A DNA stretch of 64,000 nucleotides from Golubevia sp. BC0850. Lineage: Eukaryota > Basidiomycota > Exobasidiomycetes > Golubeviales > Golubeviaceae. Below the pieces are notes generated by a model that saw only the letters and a list, made by a program, of their open reading frames with translations, searched no databases and had not been told where the DNA came from. Below, one piece after another: positions 54,451 through 64,000 of the stretch. The position numbers and the translations under genes are program-made. Each line of letters starts with the position of its first letter. Positions within the stretch are counted from its first letter, which is position 1. The DNA is taken from positions 24,316 to 88,315 of the forward strand of contig JAAVVG010000041.1 of NCBI GenBank assembly GCA_012976225.1, given 5' to 3'.

Positions 54451-56647
54451 ATGACTACAGTTCTAGACTATGGCGAACCTGAAATTGAAACAGTAGAAGG
54501 AGATACAGAGATGGAATTAAATCCTCAAACCTTCACAGCAGAGATTTACAATGAAGATATCGATGGACCTGATGATCCAGACAGAAGAGCAAAGTTTTAT
54601 CCTCTACCAGAACAAAAAGATGGGGCTGCTGTTCAGGATCAACAGTATAGAGCGAAAGAATCGGATTTGGAGAAGGAAGCTAAGATTATTGGAAAGGAAC
54701 GTGAGTAAAAGAGAGATGCAAAGAGAAGAGGCAGAATGGAGCGAGAGAAGGAGAGAAAGGGGAGGTCATTCGGCTAGATGTACAGATGTTCAGATGTTGG
54801 ATCGATAGGGAGGCTGTTATTATACAGTAGATTCCAGATTCAATCGATCAGGAGTTGAGAGGTCGATGATTACAGACGCGGCGGGGAAGATTGCAGACAT
54901 GTCCTTCTACTCGCTACTCTTCAATCGCTTCCCTTTCCTCAGGCAGTCTCGGAGTATCTCGGGTATCTTTCTTTAATTTTGTTCAATCAGATCAGACCCA
55001 GACTGTTGATGATTTGAGCTTCGGAGAGACCAACTAATCTTCTGAGTGTCGTCTCCTCTCTCTGATCACCACTCTCCCCTTCTTTCAATTCCAACAGTCC
55101 CAACTCCAATTCCAGAAACCCCGGTTCCATTAGGAAGTGCAGATCTTCGAACTTCAGTCCTCCACCTTCAAGGTTCACCGATCACTCAACTCTCAACCTC
55201 TCGTCTCTTTGCCTATCTAACTCATTTCGGAACTTCTCCTTTAGGTTTAGAATGGGTTTCGGATCATTCCTGTAATGTCGTATTCTCAGATTTCGAATCT
55301 TCTAGAGAAGCATTAACACTTCTTCTAAGTCAAGAAGAATACGATGATATCTCCACTAGTGCTCAAAGCTTGATTCCAGAAGTTGAGAAATTGAATAAAG
55401 GAGATGGAAAGGATTTACACGAAAAAACAGTGGAGAGTTTATTGACCACAAGGAAAGCTAAGAGATTACCTGGAAAGCTTTACAATGCTAAGGAGAAGGA
55501 TATCGCGTTGAAATATAGTGAGATGGAAGATCGACTTTTCGAAGAGGAAGGGAATCAGGATCAAGAAATGGAATCTCAATTACCTGAAGATGTACCTGAA
55601 ATTTATCGGGATTTCGAGAAAGCGGACAAAGCAAAGCAAAGGGAAGAATATGAAGCTGGGATGGGTGGAGAACTCAAGATTCTGAAATCTTTAAGAGGAA
55701 CCTTATTCGTTAGATTCGCTTGTGCTTCTTCAGATGTTAAACATAAGAAATCTAGAGAAACTTCCAAATGGTATCAGAAATATGGTAAAGATGCTGGAAA
55801 AGAAGTTGTGGGGAGATTACTTCAAGTAGGAGAAATTGGTGAAAGGAGAGAGCTCTTGGGACATAGTGGAGAGGCCTTAGAAAGAAGCAAGAGAGAGATT
55901 GATAGAAAGAAATTGGACGTTGAATTAGATGGGATGATGGTTAATAGAGAAGATGGAATTGAAGGTGAAGCTATTGATCCTGATTACTTTGAAAGACAGA
56001 AACCTAGGAGAAGCAATAGAGGAACCGAATTACTATCGGATAGAATCAGTGGTGGATTTAGATCCAGCTCTCACAATATGAGTTCAGGAAGTGGAAGTGG
56101 AAATGCCAGTGGATCTAAAATTAGAGTGGGTTGGAAATCTGATCTGGAAGGGAAAGATTTGTTGGAAGCGAGGGATTTGGATGATCAATTAGGCGATGTT
56201 CAAGCTAGAAGGAGAGAAAGATCTGCAAGTCCAAATTCTACTCGAAGGAACTTCAACTACAATTATAATGACAATAGTCATAATCAGAGTTCCAAGGCTA
56301 GAGGAAGAGGTGGTACTAGAGCTCCTTCTAAAATCTGGGATGGAGATCAAGAGGATGACCAGACTATGAGAGTTGGAAATGGACCTTTCAGATCTCATAT
56401 GATGGCGGATGAATTGGAAGCTAGACAGAGTAGGAAAGGAAGGAATGGAAATGGGAGAGGGATGGACAGATGGGAGAGAGATCAAAGGGAAGATTCAAAT
56501 GATGCAATCTCAAGTTCTGGTGGGAAGAAGAAAGGTAGAGATCCACTTACTTCTCCAGAGCAGGATTTAGCTAGTCGATTTGGTCCTGTTCCTGGAACAC
56601 TTCGATTGGAAAGTAGGTTGAGCGCTTGGGGTGCTAAGCAAGAGTGA
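54451..56647 (+). CDS. NCBP3: nuclear cap-binding protein subunit 3 (NCBP3) family
   Basis: Two exons (54451-54700, 55098-56647) give 599 residues; the intron is long for this window (397 bases), so an undetected small exon is possible. The RNA-binding module is recognisable: TSVLHLQGSPITQLSTSRLF, then GTSPLGLEWVSDHSCNVVFS. This matches the NCBP3/C17orf85 RRM-like region (family knowledge: alternative cap-binding partner in mRNA export). A conserved FVRFACASSDVKHKKSR segment follows at residues ~310-330. The C-terminal half is Arg/Ser/Gly-rich with RGRGGTR and many charged repeats, as in NCBP3 proteins. Confidence 0.85.
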
Positions 56648-57002
56648 GGGGAATGGACGGCACTCTCCTTTTGTTTGAAAAGCTTCTTTTTGATGTATAA
56701 TCTTTCTTCTTGTCATTAGCATCTTGAACACAAATTGTTCCTTCAGATTTCAAGTCTTTGAGAGGGGTTCGAGCTCACCCCTCTTTCTGCCAGACGCAAT
56801 CTTGAAGGCGTGACCATATACTAAGGGATCGCGTCCGTTGGGTTGATGAATGGGAATTTCTCAAGAATGAGGGTAGTATGCACAGGTAGGGTTGATCAAC
56901 GACTAAGTGGTAAATGAGAGTGAATGAGTTGGGCAATTCCTAGTCAGTCAATAGAGAATCAGAGCTCACGACTTGTGGACAAAAGAAAAGAAGGGTTAAG
57001 GT
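56648..57002. other. spacer, no gene seen
   Basis: 355 bases downstream of NCBP3 with no recognisable MCM6 sequence, which matters for interpreting the MCM6 relic to the right. Confidence 0.5.
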
Positions 57003-58822
<1,820 letters not shown>

Positions 58823-59339
58823 ATCGTCGAGAGAGCTTCCCATTTTCATTCATTCTTCCCATCGTCTTGATTCTTTCTAGGTACCTGTTTTTTGTTATTG
58901 CTGCTTCCTTATGTGTTTCTCCTTTTATTGTGTCGGTACCTGCTATTTTCCGATGAACTGTTCTTCTCAATTGTCTTTTTCGCCACATTCGAGGATTCTC
59001 TTGTTTTCGATCCTTTGTATCCCTGCTATTCTCTATTTCTATTTTCATTTCCGGTCTCGCGGTTTGATTTGTTTTATATTATGACTCTATTTCCGAATGA
59101 GAAAACCTCTTGTATCAATTCGCTGTCTGAGAACAAGTAAAGAAAAGAGAGTGAATAAAATACACAGCGTGCCGATTGGAAGAAGAGAGATGGCAGCAAT
59201 GGAATGCAGTTGAGGAGGATTGAAATGCAAGCCCAGGGTTACAAGGTAGGAGTGAAAGAAGAAGAAAAAATTCACCAGGAAAGGAGAGGAAAAGAGAGAA
59301 AATCATGCGAACAAGTCAAATAAATACCGTCTAAGAATC
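58823..59339. other. convergent spacer, no gene seen
   Basis: About 517 bases, T-rich on the plus strand, between the MCM6 relic and the stop of the unknown minus-strand gene. Confidence 0.5.
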
Positions 59340-60379
59340 CTACAAAAACACGACTCCAACATCGTCTTCGTCTTCTCCTTCTTGCTCAGATCTACCCTTG
59401 AGATGGACAACCTTCTGAGGATCTTCTGGCCAGTGATCTTCAGTGGCATTATCGAAACCGACGACCTGGAGCCCCACTCCCATCAAGGCTGCTCCTTGTG
59501 GAGTGTACCTCAACAAGCGAATTGGATCTGAAGTGACTGGCTCTTGAATGAGCATGAACACTGTCAGAAGCGAACCATCCTTCACTGTCTGTTGATCAGC
59601 GATAAAGAAAGCCTGAGGGTAGAGTTTGAAGAAAACGTCAGCTCATTCTGATTTCTGGGTCTTGAATAAGGAACTATTCCACTGAGACTCACATCGCTTC
59701 TACTCGTTCTGACTTCTTCTGTATCGTCTTCTACACTTCTTCGCTCAAATTCTACGGCAAAATCGATAGGATTCCAAGCCGACCTAGAAGACGAAAAAGG
59801 TTCCCAAATCAATTCCTCCGTAGATTTATACTCGTCTTTCAGAGCCTTTTGATAAGCCGAATTTATGTTCTTGACCATCCCCTCCGAAACTTCTGGACTA
59901 CTGATGAAGAGAAATGCACTTTTATCACTCCCCTTTCCTCGAAAAGAAGATTTCAGCCATTGACTACCCCAAGTCAGCTCTTCTTTCGTCTCTTGCTCAT
60001 GAATCGATTTTTGAAAAAGACCTCTTCCAAGGCAAAGGTCTCTCTCCGAGTCACTTTGGAGTTGGTCCCAGTTGATTTTGGCGAATATCCCTTGCTCTGA
60101 ATCCTGATTGTGAGAGAATGTACCATGTACGAGAACATCTTGACTGAAAGAACTTGGTAAACCGGTGTATCCACCGCCGTGAACTTGAACTAGCGAGTTG
60201 ATCTCTGGGAAATCATCGAGATCCAGCTCTGCAAGGATGAATTGCACCAAGGCGAAAGAGCGGATTGATGTTGATGTTGATGACATTGATGAAATGATAA
60301 TGTGAGTCCAAGAGGATGAGTGGAGAGAAGGATAGAAATCAAAAGTCTCGTTCAAAGTCCAACGTTGCATCACTTCCAT
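59340..60379 (-). CDS. conserved-looking protein of unknown function
   Basis: Two exons (60379-59693, 59612-59340) join in phase, giving 319 residues. The N-terminal half contains FALVQFILAELDLDDFPEIN and VHGGGYTGLPSSFSQDVLVH; the middle is charged (LTWGSQWLKSSFRGKG). The second exon encodes a compact segment (AFFIADQQTVKDGSLLTVFM, then RLLRYTPQGAALMGVGLQVV) and an acidic C terminus. There is no signal peptide or membrane segment. I do not recognise the family. ATG 60370 or the MSSTSTS start at about 60286 are alternative starts. It shares a repeat-rich upstream region with the NucA/NucB gene. Confidence 0.65.
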
Positions 60380-60417
60380 GCGCGATCAAAAATGTTAGCT
60401 TATACATACATAGTCGG

Positions 60418-60516
60418 TTAAAGTTACAACATACAAGCGGGATCCCAAACTATCGCAGCGTTCTTCGGCGGACGCAGTGGAGAATGTTGCGATAGTTTCG
60501 ATTAAAGTTACAACAT
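60418..60516. repeat. hairpin flanked by 15-bp direct repeats
   Basis: TTAAAGTTACAACAT occurs at 60418-60432 and again at 60502-60516. Between them are inverted arms of 17 bases at 60447-60463 and 60482-60498, matching except for two positions that would still pair as G-T/U, with an 18-base loop. The arrangement resembles a tiny non-autonomous element or a structured regulatory site. Confidence 0.75.
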
Positions 60517-60614
60517 GTACGACAAGTAGATTAAAAGAACGCAACCGCATGTTGGTGTTTCGGACGCCACATACGTGTGCCAATTCAATCTCATACATCA
60601 TATATCATGCAGCT

Positions 60615-60638
60615 GTTCAACGTTCAACGTTCAACGTT
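60615..60638. repeat. AACGTTC short tandem repeat
   Basis: The heptamer GTTCAAC repeats about three times. A related inverted form occurs at 30741-30756. Confidence 0.7.
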
Positions 60639-60758
60639 ACATATCTCACACTTAGCTGAGATATCTGAAATGCTATCGTGGTCCGGTGGTGATGGAAGCA
60701 GCATTGGATCTTTGAGAGACGAAGTTGGCTCGCCACCTGAGCACTTCACGCTACGTAC

Positions 60759-60955
60759 ACATGTAAAGCAGCTCACCACATGTCGCTACATACAAATTAT
60801 GTAGACCCAGCGGCTTGCCTGAGCACTCGAGCGTCGATCGGTTCTCCCCTTCTCTCTCCACCGCAACACAACAACAAAGCAGATCTCTTCTTTGATTAAT
60901 CATCTTATATTCTACCGCATGTGCAGATGTAAAACAGCGCACCACATGTCACTAC
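60759..60955. repeat. pair of ~31-bp direct repeats
   Basis: Units at 60759-60789 and 60925-60955 share the pattern ATGTAAA(G/A)CAGC followed by CACCACATGTC and CTAC with a few substitutions, 166 bases apart. They could be duplicated upstream elements of the nuclease gene. Confidence 0.65.
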
Positions 60956-61051
60956 CTATTCGGAGGCACAACAAGATATAAGAGCTTGTTTTTCTACGTA
61001 TCGTATTCCTTTTCCCCATCTCTCTCACAACCTCACTTCCTTTCTACAAAC

Positions 61052-62503
61052 ATGAATTTCCTCAAAACTGCTCTCTTTCTCTCGATCGCCTTTGGTGGCC
61101 TAGCATCTGGGCAACCTGAGAAGAACTCCCAACTGAATCGAAGAGATTGCATTCAGCGTAGGGATGAAGCTCAAATCTATGCAGACGCTATGGACCTTCA
61201 ATGGCTGGACAAGCTACCTCAAGGGATCAGAAATCAATCTAATTGGGTTGTTGCACTCAACAAAACAGACCAATCAATCTTACTTCCATCTGAGCACCCT
61301 CAATACTTTTTATTTGAAGATGAAAAGGAACAAGATGGCAGTCCAAAGACGCCTGAATTCTCACCAGACCTTGCTTATACTTATGGAGTTAACTGTGTTG
61401 ACAATCCTACCATCTGTAGCAGTAAGTATGTAATTCTGTTCTTGGTGCCAGAGCCGCCTTTCCTTTGACATTTGGCACACCTCTCCTCTTCTCAATAACG
61501 CCACTTCCCATGCTCAGACATCTGCTATTACGTCTACTGCAAAGATTTCAAGAACGAATACTCGGATGGATTTTTGATGACTAAGAACGAGACCAGTTTT
61601 CGCAACGTAGCTAAGAAATGTAGAAAGAGTAAAAGCAAGTATCCCAAAAAGAGAGGGAACAAATGCAGCAAGTTTCAAGTGAGTATCATCCAGTTTTGAG
61701 TTTTGACGTGTCGAACGTTGAAGAACGTCAAACATTTTGTGTATCGTCTGTTGCATTCGCCAGAGCTAAGCAGCATTCTTTTCCTCCACTGTGTATCAGG
61801 GCTTCTTCAAGTCAAAATACGACTGCGACGAGTATCCAGTGAGTAGTGTTGAGTTTTCTGCCTTTACCTTTGGCAAACAACTGGCCCGCTCCCAAGCTGA
61901 CAACAAAGAACCTCATCCTTTTCTACATCATTTCTAGTTGGCTGCATCTATTAACAACGGTGGAACGGATTACCCTGCTACACGCTGTGTCCCAGAAGGT
62001 CAAAACCGTAGTAAGTCCCGCCATGCGAGAAGGTAAACAGGTGTTTTGCAGCTCTGAAAGGAAATCTGTCTTGTCCTTTGCTTCCATTACATCAAGGCGC
62101 AGGTTCAGGATACAAGGACAAGTACGTTCCATTAGGGGCAACTTCAACTACTGGTGAGGATGAGAATCTTGTACTCTAACAGTCCACCGCAATTTTTTCC
62201 ATCTTCTGACGGATTCGTCTTTCTCCCATCATCTCTGTCTCTCTCTCTTCACCTTCCTCACCGTGCGTAAATTCATCAGTTCTTGACTTCGGAAACCACA
62301 AAAAGAGGCCTCATCATTGCGAACCTTACGATCCCAAAGACTCAAACATGTGTTTTTCCAGAAAGGCAGTGTGGTGAGTCTGATTGTCGCAGTCATTTCA
62401 AATCTCTCGCAAATATGCGTTCTTTCTGAAATTTTTTGCATCATCTATTTTACAACTTGTAGCGACTTGGATAAGGACGACAAACAATACCTACAGGAAT
62501 GAG
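61052..62503 (+). CDS. secreted NucA/NucB-type deoxyribonuclease-like protein
   Basis: Seven exons (61052-61421, 61518-61678, 61800-61838, 61938-62010, 62097-62153, 62280-62373, 62464-62503) all join in phase, giving 277 residues. The signal peptide is MNFLKTALFLSIAFGGLASG. The N-terminal ~100 residues hold N-glycosylation sites. Cys-rich segments follow (NICYYVYCKDF), then KSKYDCDEYPLAASINNGGT and TRCVPEGQNRSAGSGYKDKY. CDEYP followed by an EGQN-type motif is the hallmark of the NucA/NucB nuclease family, whose Asp/Glu are catalytic (family knowledge). The C terminus contains CEPYDPKDSNMC and a last Cys. Even Cys content suits a disulfide-bonded extracellular protein. Likely roles are extracellular DNA scavenging or defence (inference). 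Confidence 0.82.
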
Positions 62504-63018
62504 GTTCTTCTCGCCCCTAATTCTTCTTCACACATTCTTCTCATCCTTGCTCCTAGAAAGAGTGAATGAATGTCTGTCAATTCAGTTCTCTCGCAGAGAA
62601 AAGAGATCCAAATTCAAACTTTACAATAAACATCCGCTTTAGTCACACCAGATTGTGGTGCTTTGCGATCCTTTCCCATTTCCTACATTGAGATGTTTCA
62701 CTCGCAAAATTCCAACCGTAGTAATTATCAAGATTTGACTTCCCTAATATCCCCACAAACTTTGACCGTGTTTTGTTTGATCTGTTTTGTCAACAAGAAT
62801 CACCCTATTCTCTAGATCCAGCGCTTCTCGGAGCTTTTCCTTAGCTCTTTGGCTCAATTTGATAACTTCCAGAACTTTGTCTTGTCATCCAATCATTCGA
62901 GAAAGGAAAAAATCTGATTTCGTAGTCAGAGGGAAAAAACACGTACCTGCCAATGATGTCGAATTCAAAAGCAAAGGGGGAAGAAGCGATGGAAGACCTC
63001 TGAAAGCGATTCTTGTGT
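62504..63018. other. convergent spacer, no gene seen
   Basis: 515 bases between the nuclease stop (plus) and the CCDC174-like stop (minus). A 93-codon plus-strand open frame here has no recognisable content. Confidence 0.45.
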
Positions 63019-63837
63019 TCAAGAAGTCAGAGAATGGTTCAAGAAAGCTTCGACTCTCTGATTCTTGAGCTTTTGAACTTCGCCCTCTCCATAGATTTCC
63101 TTCCTCTTGCTATCTACCAAAGCCTTCCTTTCTTTCCTCTTCCTTTCAGCCATATTCAAAGGACGAGTTTGAGTAGGTCTTGAGGCAGCTCCAGCGACTT
63201 TGTAAGATTTGACTGAATCTTCTTGATTCGAAAGGTTATCTTCTCCTTCTTCTCCTGCAGCTACTAGATTTTCCAGTCGCTTCCTTTTGGTCTCTTCTCT
63301 TTCTTTCTTCATATTCTCCATTTCTTCTTTCCTTGTTTGTTCGTCGCCACTGAATCTGTAGAATCCAGCTCCTGGATCTCTAAGTTCGAAATCTGCATCG
63401 AAATGTTTGGTTGGATCTTTTGAAGCTTCGTCTTTGGCAGCTTGAAGAACTGGAGACGGAGGTCTGTAGACTGGGAAAGAAGTTGCTGGTCCGTATTGAA
63501 CGTTGGATCTGGATAAAGAAGGATAGTGAGAAGGCGAGAGGATCGAAAAGATTCAGTGAAGGGAAGCTTGAGCAACATGTTCATGAAATCGAGAGCGACT
63601 CACTCATCTGGTAAAGCAGCTTCCAATTCCATTGCTCTAAGAATATCTCTTGGTACCTCACTTCTTGGTACAGTTCTAGATCTACCGAACTCATCTTTGT
63701 AAGTCATGAGAGGATCATCATCTCCCAAGCTTTCAACTTTCCTTCTCTTCCTTCTACTAGATCCACCATCTTCATCCTCACCTCCATCAGGCTCTCTATC
63801 ATCTCTCCATCTTCTCTCCTCTTCACTACCATTCTCA
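63019..63837 (-). CDS. CCDC174-family protein, 3' part (5' exons not resolved)
   Basis: Two exons are clear, 63837-63604 and 63508-63019, and they join in phase. The first starts after an acceptor ATATTTCAG with an acidic stretch (SENGSEEERRWRDD), a nuclear-type basic patch (SSRRKRRKVE), then DDPLMTYKDEFGRSRTVPRS. The second holds HFDADFELRDPGAGFYRFSG and EEMENMKKEREETKRKRLEN, ending in a Lys/Arg-rich coiled coil. The EFGRSR motif and the GAGFYRFS block with following E-R-rich coil match the CCDC174/DUF4078 family, nuclear proteins associated with splicing complexes. The upstream intron contains a telomere-type repeat; the first exon was not identified before the window edge. Confidence 0.78.
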
Positions 63838-63863
63838 CTGAAATATCCGTGTTGATCGTTATC

Positions 63864-63885
63864 TTAGGGTTAGGGTTAGGGTTAG
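63864..63885. repeat. short interstitial telomere-type repeat, (TTAGGG)3TTAG
   Basis: Three and two-thirds units of TTAGGG read on the plus strand. On the coding strand of the CCDC174-like gene they read as CTAACCC and lie 27 bases upstream of the 3' splice site at 63837/63838, where CTAAC matches a fungal branch-site consensus. Confidence 0.92.
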
Positions 63886-64000
63886 CCAGAGCATCGAACC
63901 ACTACCATGTTTCCACCCCAAAATGTTCCAATCCTTCCCACCCAAAGAAAACCCCCAGACAAAAACAAAAACAGAAAAGATAGCATTACGAAGACTGGAA

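Larger units (their letters stand above)
60380..61051. other. repeat-rich intergenic region
   Basis: 672 bases between divergent genes, holding a hairpin flanked by direct repeats (60418-60516), an AACGTTC-type microsatellite (60615-60638) and a pair of ~31-base direct repeats (60759-60789, 60925-60955). A TATAA-like AAGATATAAGAG at about 60972 lies ~75 bases upstream of the nuclease start. Confidence 0.6.

Noticed and set aside
60380-61051. CRISPR-like array because of repeated segments
   Set aside because: Only two copies of each repeat, unequal spacing, eukaryotic context and no cas-like genes.
62787-63068. 93-codon plus-strand open frame between the nuclease and CCDC174-like genes
   Set aside because: It overlaps the CCDC174-like coding end and shows no recognisable features.
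63864-64000. Possible chromosome end because of TTAGGG repeats
   Set aside because: Only 3.67 units are present, followed by over 100 bases of unique sequence, and they lie in an intron of a conserved gene.

Overview
This window is eukaryotic nuclear DNA from a fungus, most likely a basidiomycete (yeast-like or dimorphic). Almost every conserved gene is split by several short GT-AG introns of about 50-110 bases. There are no bacterial-style operons, and the telomere-type motif present is TTAGGG. The gene set also fits: an AreB/Dal80-type GATA factor, Ssz1, a MOB protein, PIG-U, CTNNBL1, NCBP3 and a heme-thiolate peroxygenase. The exact lineage is inference. Exon structures below were built by hand; for most conserved genes all exon phases sum to a clean open frame, which makes those models fairly reliable.

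Layout. 0-4.4 kb: succinate-semialdehyde dehydrogenase (cut by the left edge), divergent from a lipoate-protein ligase. 4.7-8.9 kb: three tandem, broken copies of an F-box/LRR-like gene. 9.1-13 kb: a Ser/Gln-rich protein, a TFIIS-central-domain protein and the N-acetyltransferase NAA30. 13.3-14.4 kb: a fourth broken F-box/LRR copy. 15-20 kb: a 1632-residue Ser-rich protein of unknown role. 21.8-23.6 kb: a secreted peroxygenase. 24.0 kb: an F-box stub. 24.6-27.3 kb: a divergent pair of mitochondrial genes (CCDC90/MCUR1 family and MIX23). 27.6-30.5 kb: a secreted GH26-like glycosidase with a long N-glycosylatable tail. 31.6-33.4 kb: a Lys-rich protein with a Myb-like segment. 34.1-34.6 kb: an LRR relic. 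35-40.1 kb: nicotinamidase, a MOB kinase activator and PIG-U, followed by another LRR relic at 40.3 kb. 41-46.3 kb: a PIN-domain protein divergent from a GATA factor. 46.5-51.2 kb: a Gfo/Idh/MocA oxidoreductase and Ssz1. 51.4-56.6 kb: CTNNBL1 divergent from NCBP3. 57.4-58.8 kb: an MCM6 relic lacking its N-terminal half and Walker A, with further breaks. 59.3-60.4 kb: an unknown gene. 60.4-61 kb: a repeat-rich spacer. 61-62.5 kb: a secreted NucA/NucB-type nuclease. 63-64 kb: a CCDC174-family gene whose intron carries a short (TTAGGG)n tract.

How the genes work together. Most are unrelated housekeeping functions: mitochondrial metabolism, mRNA processing, GPI anchoring, and nascent-chain folding or acetylation. 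Two threads stand out. The first is a decaying F-box/LRR-like family scattered over about 36 kb, in at least seven pieces of which none reads through. The second is a set of three secreted proteins (peroxygenase, glycosidase, nuclease) that would act outside the cell. I found no convincing multi-gene novel system, transposon, CRISPR array, tRNA or rRNA.
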